Of a stretch of 64,000 nucleotides of DNA, positions 1-7,605 are shown piece by piece. Below the pieces are notes generated by a model that saw only the letters and a list, made by a program, of their open reading frames with translations, searched no databases and was not told the DNA's origin. The stretch lies in NCBI GenBank assembly GCA_034505795.1, contig JAPDQM010000009.1, forward strand, positions 1-64,000, given 5' to 3'. Each line of letters opens with the position of its first letter. The first letter of the stretch is position 1. The position numbers and the translations under genes were made by a program. This stretch comes from Thermofontimicrobium_A sp034505795 (GTDB lineage Bacteria; Zhuqueibacterota; Zhuqueibacteria; Thermofontimicrobiales; Thermofontimicrobiaceae).

Positions 1-1333
1 TCGGATCTAATTTCAACGCCGTTTCATAGGCATTTTGCGCAGCAGCTTTATCTCCCTTGAGCTCATAAAGCGCTCCCAGCCGAAAATGGCTGTTGGCCCA
101 GGTAGGCTGACCATCCAGTGGTTCGTGCTGCAAATATATTTTGAGACATTCTATTCCCCGATCCAGATTGGTGCCTGAAAACACCGCCGTGCGACCAATC
201 TGATAGTAAGCAGGATAGTAGTCGGGATGATGTTTGATAACGCTTTCGAAAGTTTTAATGGCGTTGTCGTACTGCTTCTTTTGCTGATACAAAAAGCCCA
301 CCTGCATCTCAATGTCGATGGCTTGATCAGGATTATTTTTGACGAGTTCCTGAATTAAATGCTCTACCTTTTGGGTCACGCCTTTTTCCATCAGGATTTC
401 AGCGTAGGCTCTGGCAAAATCAAGATCAACTTTGCCATCTTTTAGTTTGTAGATGCGATCCGCCAGCTTGAGGCCTCGGTCAAAATTGGTCTTTGACCTG
501 ATGCAATAGTTGAGATAAGAACCAACGAGCGCCGTGTTTTGAGGAAATTTGGCCAGCAACTGGTCGAAAATGGGAATCGCTTTTTCCGACTGATCCTTAT
601 TGAGCAGGCTGCGCCAGAAATCCCCAAAAACCTCATCGAGATAGCCGCTGTTCGGAAATTCAGTGGCGAACTCCAGCACCGCCTCAGGTCCCGAAAAGGT
701 TGCAGCAAAGCGGGCAAATTCATAAGCCGAGACTTTTGCGCTGTCCTTTCCAAACGGCAACATGATCTGCTTCGCCGTTTCTGGCTGGGTCAATATTTTT
801 TGAGCGAACTCCGCCATCTTGTCAAAGGCATAATTGAAGCGATACTTTTCTGCCAATCGGGCAAGAACCGCCACATTGGAAGGATCTTTTTCATGAGCCT
901 GCATCAAACTGAGTAGCGTATTTTCGCCACGATAACTTTTTTCCAATGTGTCTTTGAATTTCGTCGGCGGTGGGTCATAGCCCAGCACCCGATCGATTTC
1001 TTTGCCGTCAGGTGTAACGACCATGACCGTGGGCGTTGCCCGCACCGAGAATCTTTTATAAATCTCCTCTCCGACTGGAGTACCACGATGGGCGCGAAAT
1101 AGCAGAAAATTTTGGGTGAGATAGGGATGAAATTGTTCATCCCGAAAGAATTGCTTGTCCAGCAATCGGCAGCCACCTCAGCCAGCCGAGTAAAAATCAA
1201 TGAGAATCATTTTGCCTTCTTTCGCCGCTGTCGCCATGGCCTCATCGAACGAGCCGTTGAACCAGATGCTGTTCTGAGCCAACAGGGGTAGGGCGAAGAG
1301 AGAAACAATTAACAGCGTCAGCGTTTTTTTCAT
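1..1333 (-). CDS. Selenocysteine-containing thioredoxin-fold protein with TPR tail (partial)
   Basis: Read from ATG at 1333, behind a good ribosome site (AAGGAG, 7 nt spacing), the frame is open to the window edge (444 codons) except for one TGA at 1180-1178, codon 52. Residues 1-20 are a signal peptide ending LLAQ. The TGA lies in DFYSAG-U-GGC, exactly where the first cysteine of the thioredoxin CxxC belongs; C55 is the second. The rest of the fold follows in frame, including the cis-proline motif ATPT (P101), so reading through the TGA is needed for a complete domain. From about residue 145 onward the chain is tetratricopeptide-like helices that continue past position 1. TGA is a normal stop elsewhere here (48474-48476, 38021-38019), so a changed code is unlikely. 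Inferred role: periplasmic thiol/selenol oxidoreductase. Alternatives are a sequencing error or a pseudogene, but no other lesion is present. The Sec machinery is not in the window. Confidence 0.8.
1149..1167 (-). promoter_or_regulatory. Candidate bacterial SECIS hairpin
   Basis: Ten nucleotides after the in-frame UGA (1180-1178) the transcript can fold GAUUGCU (1167-1161) against AGCAAUU (1155-1149): seven pairs, the outermost a G-U wobble, with a five-base loop GGACA. The apical loop starts 17 nt after the UGA and its first base is G. Both features fit what is known of bacterial SECIS elements, which lie inside the coding region just after the UGA and bind SelB. The fold was found by eye, without energy calculation. 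Confidence 0.6.
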
Positions 1334-1434
1334 TCATCGCTCCTTATCCAGATTGGTTGAAAACAAGATTTGAAGGTTATGAACAAAGTCCCGGCAAGAA
1401 TAAAAAGCCAGGGCAAAATGCTCTTAAAGAAATT

Positions 1435-2682
1435 CTATCGAATAATCAGATTGACACCCCTGAATTTCGTACCAGCCAAAGGATGATCTTCGGCGATGAT
1501 AAACTCACTCCACTGATACTGGAGGTCAAAGTGATCGGTTACAAATTTGATAGTCCGATTAGCAGGAAAGAACTGAGACATTAATTTTAGCCATCCAGCA
1601 AGACCGATTCCCACACCCTTCGTCTTGTAATCGATCAAGCCATCCGGATTTTCGTACCGTCCATGTTGCAGGTAGATAACCTCCAGACAGTTGATCTCCC
1701 AGCCGCGCATTTGAACAATACTGGGGTTTTTTCCGCCGAATAGGTCATGGAAGAAATGTATATCGCCAAGTCCTATCTGGTAGCGAATCGTGTAGTCAGG
1801 AGGTCGGCGTTGCTTAATGAGTAGATCTTCTGCTTCAATCGCCCATGTGAATGCGGCCAGCTTCCAGGCCATTCCTCTCTGTCGCAAGGTCATTCCCAGA
1901 TCGAAACTATAACCGATCCGCGCCGTTCGTGGCAGAGGATCTGCTTGAGAGGGCTCGCTGTAACTGATCTCATCGCCGATGTTTTTGATGGTATAGGCTA
2001 ATGTAGTCGAAAAGAAGGGATACAATTTATGATTTTCACTCCGCCAAATTGCAGATGACATATTCCATAGTTCCAGCAGTGGAAGCTGAACCATGGCGCC
2101 GAAATCATAAGCAGTACCATCTGCGCCTATCGACTTGCGATCTCCGTCTACATCGGATTCGCCCAGTTTGTTGTTGATAAATTTTATGGTTAGACCAATC
2201 CCTGCTTTTATCCTTTGATCCAGACCAATTCCCGCGCTAAAGGCATCGGCTTTTTCCCAACTTCTAAACGGGCCAATGAGCTGACCACTTTGATCCGTTC
2301 CAACAATTTTTCCAAGATCAAGATAAATGCGGTGATAACCTATCCCAGCTCTCAGGTTCCTCGTCAAACGAAAACTGGCGTTAGCGGCCTTGCAATCATA
2401 AAAAAGTTCATCCGTCAAACCGGGCAACCAACTCACGCGATTTGGATAAAATCCCAGCGAAACCCGATTTCCCAGAGCAAAAATACCCAGACTGGCTGGG
2501 TTATAGAATGCGATCATCGCATCGGTCTCCGGTAGACTTAGGAAAGTCTGGCCGAGCCCATTGGCCCGAGGCGAGGGAGATATGAGCAAAAAAAGACAGG
2601 TAGCATCGGCAGCCGCAGCGGCAAGATTGACACTAAGACCCAGCGTAATCGCAGACATCAGGATAATTCTCCTAATCTTCAT
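1435..2682 (-). CDS. PorV/PorQ-like outer-membrane beta-barrel protein
   Basis: A protein of 415 residues. The start at 2682 is chosen because AAGGAG lies 9 nt upstream and a signal peptide begins there (MKIRRIILMSAITLG, ending about AAAAAD). Just after it comes PRANGLGQTFLSLPETDAM followed by FYNPASLG, the opening typical of the PorV/PorQ/UPF0164 family: barrel proteins of FCB bacteria, some of which are type IX secretion parts. The remainder alternates aromatic and glycine-rich strands, in keeping with a long-chain FadL-like barrel. The Sec-thioredoxin gene starts 101 nt downstream on the same strand, so the two may be co-transcribed. The exact role, whether secretion component or general porin, cannot be told from sequence alone. 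Confidence 0.7.
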   Translation of the reverse strand: MKIRRIILMSAITLGLSVNLAAAAADATCLFLLISPSPRANGLGQTFLSLPETDAMIAFYNPASLGIFALGNRVSLGFYPNRVSWLPGLTDELFYDCKAANASFRLTRNLRAGIGYHRIYLDLGKIVGTDQSGQLIGPFRSWEKADAFSAGIGLDQRIKAGIGLTIKFINNKLGESDVDGDRKSIGADGTAYDFGAMVQLPLLELWNMSSAIWRSENHKLYPFFSTTLAYTIKNIGDEISYSEPSQADPLPRTARIGYSFDLGMTLRQRGMAWKLAAFTWAIEAEDLLIKQRRPPDYTIRYQIGLGDIHFFHDLFGGKNPSIVQMRGWEINCLEVIYLQHGRYENPDGLIDYKTKGVGIGLAGWLKLMSQFFPANRTIKFVTDHFDLQYQWSEFIIAEDHPLAGTKFRGVNLIIR

Positions 2683-3307
2683 CGAATTCTCCTTTCGACC
2701 GATTGCTCTTATGACCTTGGTAACCACTTATTGAACCCATTCTATTGCGGCAGAGTTTCGATCTTTTTTTTGCGCAGTAGATTCGGCAGTTAACGAAGCC
2801 CTTGAACATTCGGCCGGTTGCCATTTGGGCGGTGGCTGGAGCAGGCTAATTGGGTTAGTTATCTCGGCCCGTCAGCCGATCGCGGAATTAAGGTGTTGTA
2901 TAGCCATTCACCTTGCGAGGCAATATTGCATGCGTTCAGACTACCGGTAATTGCGGCTCAATCCCAGTATCCCAAAAATCACTTGACAATCGCGGATAAA
3001 TGTTGTATCTTTTTAGCCATTTTACTGCAAAATGGCATGTGGCTGAAAGTCTATTTTGCAATCACTCGGAGACGACAAGCTCTGATAGCAAAACCTTTCA
3101 CATCGAATTTATTTTCATAATCAAATTCAACAATCACCGGGCAGCGATGATACACAGGGAGTTATAGGTGAGAGAGGTCAGGATTCGTTTGCCGTAGTAT
3201 CTTCCACCACCCCATTGCTCGTTAAGGATCGCTGCTCCGCGTTATGAACCATGAACTATCCGCCTGGCAGCGTTGCCGGGTTGGACATAATTGATTGGAG
3301 CGATACA
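2683..3307. other. Divergent intergenic region
   Basis: A gap of 625 bases between the divergent PorV-like and nitronate monooxygenase genes. The only clear signal is one sigma-70-type promoter at 2983-3011 facing right. An open frame at 2818-3120 on the plus strand has no ribosome site and no recognisable features, and is not called. Confidence 0.5.
2983..3011 (+). promoter_or_regulatory. Sigma-70-type promoter
   Basis: TTGACA (2983-2988), a 17-base spacer, then TATCTT (3006-3011). It faces the nitronate monooxygenase gene, but about 290 bases upstream of its start, so the leader would be long. No conserved leader structure was recognised. Confidence 0.4.
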
Positions 3308-4336
3308 ATGAACCGATTATCTAAATTATGGCAACGAGGCCAGGAATTTTTGGGAGTGGAGATTCCCATCATGGCAGGCGCTATGACCTGGATCTCGGAT
3401 CATCGTTTGGTGACCACGGTCTGCAACCATGGTGCGTTTGGTTGCATGGCGGGCGGCAATATGCCGCCAGAAGCGTTTTCAGCCGAAATCGACAAGATCA
3501 GGGCCATGACCGAAAAGCCCTTCGCGGTGAATTTAATCACTATTGCCCCCAACTATCAAGAGCACCTGCGCATTGCCGCGGACAAACATGTACCATTCAT
3601 TATTTTTGCTGGCAGCATTCCCAAAGGCACTGAAATTAAAATCGCCAAGGATAGTGGGGCTAAAGTCATGGCCTTTGCTTCCAATGAAACCATTGCCGAA
3701 CGGATGCTCGCTTCTGGTGTGGATGCGTTAATGCTAGAGGGCAGTGAAGCTGGTGGACATATCGGGCATGTTTCGTTGATTATCCTGCTGCAGCAGGTGC
3801 TGTTTGCCATTAAAGACATCCCAATTTTTGTGGCCGGTGGTATTGCCACTGGCAAATTGATGGCGCATCTACTGTTGATGGGAGCAGCAGGTATCCAGAT
3901 GGGCACCCGCTTCGTGATGACGGAAGAGTGTCAGGTGCATCCAAAATTCAAAGAAGCCTTTATCAAAGCCAAGGCCCGAGATGCCGTGGCCACGCCGGCT
4001 GTCGGTTCCGAGTTGAACGTTGTGGCCGTGCGTGCTATTCGCAACAAAGGCATGGCTGAATTTGCCGATCTCCAAATGGATTTGATTCAAAAACATCGTC
4101 GGGGGGAAATCACCAAAAAAGATGCGCAGTACCAGGTGGAAAATTATTGGGTCGGCGCGTTGCGCCGAGCAGTGCAGGATGGCGATGTGGATTATGGATC
4201 ACTCATGGCCGGACAAAGCGTGGGTTTGGTCAATAAAGTTCAACCCATGAAGGAAATGTTCGCTGAAATCATCGCTGAAGCCGAAGCAGAACTCGAGAGT
4301 ATCTATCAGCGCCTGGGTTGTGAAGCTACTCTTTAG
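3308..4336 (+). CDS. NAD(P)H-dependent flavin oxidoreductase (nitronate monooxygenase / FabK-like)
   Basis: A protein of 342 residues, a TIM-barrel FMN enzyme of the 2-nitropropane dioxygenase / FabK family. Seen directly: the N-terminal IPIMAGAMTWISD substrate/FMN segment, EGSEAGGHIGH in the middle (the glycine-histidine loop typical of nitronate monooxygenases), FVAGGIATG and GIQMGTRF (phosphate-binding turns), and SLMAGQSVGLV near the C-terminus as in FabK-type enzymes. The ATG at 3308 has GGAG about 8 nt upstream; an earlier in-frame ATG at 3251 would add 19 residues with no homology-like content and is rejected. Whether it acts on nitronates or as an enoyl-ACP reductase cannot be settled by sequence; no fatty-acid synthesis gene is adjacent. 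It ends against a strong convergent terminator. Confidence 0.8.
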   Translation: MNRLSKLWQRGQEFLGVEIPIMAGAMTWISDHRLVTTVCNHGAFGCMAGGNMPPEAFSAEIDKIRAMTEKPFAVNLITIAPNYQEHLRIAADKHVPFIIFAGSIPKGTEIKIAKDSGAKVMAFASNETIAERMLASGVDALMLEGSEAGGHIGHVSLIILLQQVLFAIKDIPIFVAGGIATGKLMAHLLLMGAAGIQMGTRFVMTEECQVHPKFKEAFIKAKARDAVATPAVGSELNVVAVRAIRNKGMAEFADLQMDLIQKHRRGEITKKDAQYQVENYWVGALRRAVQDGDVDYGSLMAGQSVGLVNKVQPMKEMFAEIIAEAEAELESIYQRLGCEATL

Positions 4337-4345
4337 AAAATAAAA

Positions 4346-4376
4346 ACTGACCGGTCGCTCGCAGCGACCGGTCAGT
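4346..4376 (-). terminator. Rho-independent terminator between convergent genes
   Basis: A perfect 14-bp stem (ACTGACCGGTCGCT and its complement) with a 3-base loop. On the minus strand it is followed by TTTTTATTTT, so it ends the dodecin/peroxidase transcript. On the plus strand the tail is weak, though the hairpin may still help to stop the flavin oxidoreductase transcript. Confidence 0.85.
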
Positions 4377-4400
4377 AAAACCATTGGTCAGTACTACAAG

Positions 4401-4592
4401 TTACTTCGCTTCTGCGGCCACTTTTAATTTCACCTGATATTCAATCTCATTCCCCTTGACAGCGCCTCGCTGCTCAACAATTTCGAACCAATACAGCTTA
4501 TTGCCGCCTTCCAGTAATTTCTTTACTGCGCTTTTCACCGCATCAGAAAAACTCATATTTGATATGCCAACAACTTCCAACATGTGAATCAT
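4401..4592 (-). CDS. Dodecin family flavin-binding protein
   Basis: A small protein of 63 residues. It matches dodecin over its full length: an N-terminal beta strand (HMLEVVGISN), a helix (SFSDAVKSAVKKLLEGG), then two strands with YWFEIVEQRGAV and a final EYQVKLKVAAEA. Dodecins form hollow dodecamers that store flavins and limit photochemical and redox damage. The ATG at 4592 is preferred to the upstream TTG because GGAG sits about 9 nt before it. It lies 52 nt after the glutathione peroxidase gene on the same strand and shares its terminator, so a common transcript for oxidative protection is likely. Confidence 0.85.
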   Translation of the reverse strand: MIHMLEVVGISNMSFSDAVKSAVKKLLEGGNKLYWFEIVEQRGAVKGNEIEYQVKLKVAAEAK

Positions 4593-4644
4593 GATATCTA
4601 TCTCCTTCAATTTTTTATTTTGATTAATCTGTGTATTCCAAATT

Positions 4645-5238
4645 TTATTCCGGATAGGCTAACGCCTTCTCGATGGCTTGAATCACCTCATCACTCTCCG
4701 GCGTAGTGCGCGATCCAAATCGGGCCACAATTTTTCCCTGACGGTCAATCAAAAATTTATTGAAATTCCAGCTAATATCTCCGGCAAATTCAGGATTAGT
4801 TGCCTTATCGGTTAGGTATCGATATAATGGAGCAATGTCTTTTCCTTTCACCGAAATTTTGGAAAACATCGGAAAGGTCACCTGATAATTAACCGAACAG
4901 AATTGTTTGATCTCCTCATTGCTGCCGGGTTCTTGTCCCATGAAATTATTGGCTGGAAAACCCAGGACCACAAAACCGCGATCCTTATATTTTGAGTAGA
5001 GTTTTTGCAGCCCGGCATACTGTGGAGTAAAACCACATCGACTGGCTACATTCACAATCATCACCACCTGTCCCTTATACTGTTCCAGTTTTTGGTCCTT
5101 GCCATCAATATCTTTCACCGTGAAATCATAGATTGCTTTCATATTTTGATCTCCCGTCTGCTCATCCGACGACACTGCCCGAGTGGAATAAGCGATCCCC
5201 AGCCATGCCATCATTAAAACCGTTATTAATCGTTTCAT
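4645..5238 (-). CDS. Glutathione peroxidase family protein, cysteine type, exported
   Basis: A protein of 197 residues with an N-terminal signal peptide (MKRLITVLMMAWLGIAYS), so probably periplasmic. The peroxidatic residue is C68 in NVASRCGFT; the catalytic glutamine (GFPANNFMGQE) and tryptophan (ISWNFNKF) are both present, so the active-site set is complete. Bacterial members of this family usually reduce peroxides at the expense of thioredoxin. It is the cysteine form, in contrast to the selenocysteine-type thioredoxin at 1-1333. GGAGG lies 9 nt before the ATG. It is the first gene before dodecin and downstream of the rubrerythrin/PerR block; a terminator separates it from rubrerythrin, so it probably has its own promoter, which I could not identify. 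Confidence 0.85.
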   Translation of the reverse strand: MKRLITVLMMAWLGIAYSTRAVSSDEQTGDQNMKAIYDFTVKDIDGKDQKLEQYKGQVVMIVNVASRCGFTPQYAGLQKLYSKYKDRGFVVLGFPANNFMGQEPGSNEEIKQFCSVNYQVTFPMFSKISVKGKDIAPLYRYLTDKATNPEFAGDISWNFNKFLIDRQGKIVARFGSRTTPESDEVIQAIEKALAYPE

Positions 5239-5533
5239 TGAAAATTGCCTCCTGAACTTATTGCATAATCCGTTTTCAATTTTACTTTTTAGATGTTGGA
5301 AAATCCAAATAGATTCAGCAAGCTATATCGCATTACAACGATGTTAAAATGTTCGATTATAAAATCAATTGTCTTTTAATCCCCATGAGCAACATCTCGT
5401 CGGCAGCGAGCAGATTTAGTATTGCCCCCCCCCAGTTCGCTTTCTCATTAGTCTTTGGCCCTTCGCTCCGATGCTCAATTTTGCCGCCCCAATGATCCGA
5501 TATCTTTTCCCCTCCTTCCATTAAACAAAAAAC

Positions 5534-5563
5534 GGATTCCACTTTAAAAAACCAATGGAATCC
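5534..5563 (-). terminator. Terminator after rubrerythrin
   Basis: Read on the minus strand: GGATTCCA, a 14-base loop, TGGAATCC, then GTTTTTTGTTT. It lies 32 nt after the rubrerythrin stop and ends the perR-ferritin-rubrerythrin operon. Confidence 0.8.
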
Positions 5564-5594
5564 GCCACGACAATTCGGGTAATGCGATTTTCGG

Positions 5595-6101
5595 TTAGAA
5601 TTTCTTGAACTTGCTGCTACTAACGCCACATACCGGACACTTATCCGGCAGTTCGCCATCAATTTGAGTATAACCACACACCGGGCAGATATAAACAGTT
5701 TTTAGCGCAAAATCTTTACCCTGTTTGACTTTTTCTTTTGCTTCCTGGTAGTAGGCAGCGTGGATTTTTTCAGCTTCGACCGCGTAGTAGATAGATTTTT
5801 CCGCGCCTTTTTCATGCTGCAATTTGGCAATGGCATCATAAGCCGGATACATTTCATCTACCTCAAAATTTTCGCCGTTGATGCCGGTCTGCAAGTTCTC
5901 CTCTGTCTTGCCAATGTATCCAAGATTCCGGGCATGGTTGGTCGCATGAACCTGTTCAGCATAGGCGATGGCTTTGAATAGCTTCGCAATGTTGGGATAA
6001 CCTTCATTCTCAGCAACATCACTGAAGACAAGGTATTTCATGTGCGCCATGGATTCGCCCGCGAAAGCTTCACTTAATGATTTTTCGGTCATCTTTTTCA
6101 T
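5595..6101 (-). CDS. Rubrerythrin
   Basis: A protein of 168 residues. An N-terminal ferritin-like four-helix domain carries the diiron ligand helices (SEAFAGESMAHMKYL; AEQVHATNHAR; YYAVEAEKIHAAYY), and the C-terminus is a rubredoxin-like knuckle with two CPVCG motifs. Rubrerythrin reduces hydrogen peroxide in the cytoplasm of anaerobes and microaerophiles, taking electrons through the rubredoxin centre. I start at the ATG at 6101, because GAGAGG lies 6 nt upstream; the ATG at 6116 has no ribosome site. It is the last gene of a three-gene operon headed by PerR/Fur, which points to peroxide-induced expression. Confidence 0.92.
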   Translation of the reverse strand: MKKMTEKSLSEAFAGESMAHMKYLVFSDVAENEGYPNIAKLFKAIAYAEQVHATNHARNLGYIGKTEENLQTGINGENFEVDEMYPAYDAIAKLQHEKGAEKSIYYAVEAEKIHAAYYQEAKEKVKQGKDFALKTVYICPVCGYTQIDGELPDKCPVCGVSSSKFKKF

Positions 6102-6218
6102 GACTAACCTCTCCATTTTATGGTGTGAATCTTTATGTTAGGTTGATTATTGTCTATCTCGACCATCGATGGCAGAACGCATATCAGATCATATACCAAT
6201 AGCTCAGCCAATAGCCGC

Positions 6219-6722
6219 TTAAGCCATAGGCCAGAACCGATTATCATACCATACGCTCTCTTTGAGCGCCCTATCCAGTTCACTTAAAAATTGTAAATGG
6301 GTTTTTTCCCAGTTAGCCAGCCAATCGAACAGCTCTTTTTCAAGACTATCCTGCGTAGCCTGGGCGCGTTGCGAGTAGAATCTGACCGCATTATCTTCCA
6401 TAGCCATGGCGGCAGTAATAGCCCCGGCCTCGTAACTGGCAGCAGTAATTTGTTCGCGAATTTTTTGGCTCAATACCGTGTTGCTGATCGCATCGGGGGT
6501 CTTATCGTAACTTAGTTTCGACAATTTTCCCGCCCGCACCAGGCTTTCGTAGTGTCGCGACAAAATGTCAATATGTTTTCCTTCCTCTGCCGCCATGGTT
6601 TCGAAAACCTCTCGTACAGCTTCGCTGGAAGTGTTGCGGGCCGTGACCTCATAGAAGGCTTTACCCTTTCGTTCCAGCAAAATCGCACCCTTAATGATAT
6701 CCAATGCTTGTTCATTTATCAT
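6219..6722 (-). CDS. Ferritin-like (rubrerythrin-superfamily) diiron protein
   Basis: A protein of 167 residues, all alpha, with two ferritin-like Exx(H/Y) helix signatures: LLERKGKAFYE and MAAEEGKHIDIL in the first half, MAMEDNAVRFYSQRA and WEKTHLQFL in the second. It lacks the rubredoxin domain of its neighbour. Such short proteins are often annotated as a rubrerythrin-like ferritin family; likely roles are peroxide reduction or iron handling in the cytoplasm. GGAGGGAG lies about 6-10 nt before the ATG. The gene lies between PerR/Fur (15 nt gap) and rubrerythrin (117 nt gap), which supports a role in peroxide defence. Confidence 0.8.
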   Translation of the reverse strand: MINEQALDIIKGAILLERKGKAFYEVTARNTSSEAVREVFETMAAEEGKHIDILSRHYESLVRAGKLSKLSYDKTPDAISNTVLSQKIREQITAASYEAGAITAAMAMEDNAVRFYSQRAQATQDSLEKELFDWLANWEKTHLQFLSELDRALKESVWYDNRFWPMA

Positions 6723-6737
6723 ACAATACTCCCTCCA

Positions 6738-7160
6738 TTATGAATTGGCGTGTTCAGCTTTTAGGAGACATTCGCTACAAATGCCTTTAAAATATCCATG
6801 AATACTCTCAATCCGATGTCCCTCTACACACATCTCTTCCTGATAGACACAGGTAACATCCAGATCGATTATTTTGCCACATTGACGACAATAAAAATGA
6901 TGATGCGGCTGTATAATATATTCATAGCGGATTTCCGATTCAGTGATGGTCAATACATCCACCAGGTGATATTTCCGAAAAATATCCAATGTATTGTAGA
7001 CCGTGGTTTTGGATAGCGTGGGGACTTTCTTGTATAGCGCTGCGTAGATCATATCTACGGTTGGATGGGAATGATTTTTATCCAGATATTCCAATATCTT
7101 TATGCGTTGAAAGGTAGGCTTGATCCCGCGCTCAAATAAAATCTGTTTGTATTTTTCCAT
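6738..7160 (-). CDS. perR: Fur-family transcriptional repressor, PerR-like
   Basis: A protein of 140 residues. The N-terminal winged helix has the Fur pattern (GIKPTFQRIKILEYL; TLSKTTVYNTLDIFRKYHLV); the C-terminal dimerisation/metal domain has HHHFYCRQCGKIIDLD and a later GICSECL, giving the two CxxC pairs of the structural zinc site. It is called PerR rather than Fur or Zur because it heads an operon of two peroxide-scavenging proteins; the residues separating PerR from Fur are not decisive by eye. A clear promoter with a palindrome over the start of transcription lies just upstream, suggesting autoregulation and co-regulation of the operon. Confidence 0.85.
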   Translation of the reverse strand: MEKYKQILFERGIKPTFQRIKILEYLDKNHSHPTVDMIYAALYKKVPTLSKTTVYNTLDIFRKYHLVDVLTITESEIRYEYIIQPHHHFYCRQCGKIIDLDVTCVYQEEMCVEGHRIESIHGYFKGICSECLLKAEHANS

Positions 7161-7177
7161 TTTGATCTTTTTTTGAA

Positions 7178-7194
7178 TTAGTAATCAACTCTAA
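7178..7194 (-). promoter_or_regulatory. Candidate PerR/Fur operator
   Basis: An imperfect palindrome TTAGTAATCAACTCTAA, its two arms sharing TTAG-A--T, at the expected transcription start of the perR operon just downstream of the -10 box. Size and A/T richness resemble PerR/Fur boxes, but the match is only partial. Confidence 0.35.
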
Positions 7195-7203
7195 TTTAGA
7201 TTC

Positions 7204-7232
7204 AATATAATTTAAAATAAGTACAAAGTCAA
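7204..7232 (-). promoter_or_regulatory. perR operon promoter
   Basis: On the minus strand TTGACT (7232-7227), a 17-base spacer, TATATT (7209-7204), about 45 nt before the perR ATG. Confidence 0.65.
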
Positions 7233-7437
7233 GTGGTTTTTTGGCGTCTTTGTGAAAAAACCTCTAATAAGATCAATGTCGATGCCACAACTAGGCTCAA
7301 ACTCGAATTTTCAATTCTGTATGCCAGCTTTTTAGACCACAGAACTCGGATCACACAGAAAAATAAATAAATTTTTGATAGCTCCTCACATCCCTCATTT
7401 CTTTGAACCAGTGATTTTGCAGGTGAAAGGAAAAAAA

Positions 7438-7479
7438 ATCCAACTGCAAAATGGATTTTATCCACTTTAGCAGTTGGAT
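7438..7479 (-). terminator. Terminator downstream of the propeller protein gene
   Basis: A 10-bp stem (ATCCAACTGC with its complement) around a 22-base loop, followed on the minus strand by eight T residues. It is 127 nt after the stop of the large Asp-box protein. Confidence 0.8.
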
Positions 7480-7605
7480 TATGCCTTACAAATGCATTTA
7501 CAGCGGGCTGGCCAGGCGCATCTATAACAATGGCAGCAGGGCTGCCCGCACATCCTCAGTAGCCTGGCGCGATGGATTGTCCAGCCGCCGGCCCAGCCGG
7601 CGCTA

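Larger units (their letters stand above)
7161..7605. other. Regulatory and terminator region upstream of perR
   Basis: 445 bases holding the perR promoter and palindrome (7178-7232) and a strong terminator (7438-7479) for the gene on the right. Between 7480 and 7605 there are two short GC-rich hairpins (GGCAGC/GCTGCC at 7531-7545 and a GCCGGC pair near 7585-7600). Small open frames here lack ribosome sites. Confidence 0.5.

Noticed and set aside
1178..1180. UGA read as another amino acid through an altered genetic code
   Set aside because: Other genes here end with TGA at natural positions and Trp is coded by TGG throughout, so the standard code with selenocysteine insertion fits better.
904..1200. 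Open frame of 98 codons on the minus strand at the start of the Sec-thioredoxin gene
   Set aside because: It is out of frame with the thioredoxin/TPR reading frame, begins with TTG and encodes nothing recognisable; it only appears because the true frame has a UGA.
2818..3120. Open frame of 100 codons on the plus strand
   Set aside because: No ribosome site, no domain or signal peptide, and the promoter at 2983-3011 lies inside it.
5357..5677. Minus-strand frame of 106 codons at the end of rubrerythrin
   Set aside because: It overlaps the rubrerythrin C-terminus in another frame and runs through its terminator.
7229..7465. Minus-strand frame of 78 codons between perR and the propeller gene
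   Set aside because: No ribosome site; it overlaps the perR -35 box at one end and the terminator stem at the other, and has no recognisable motif.
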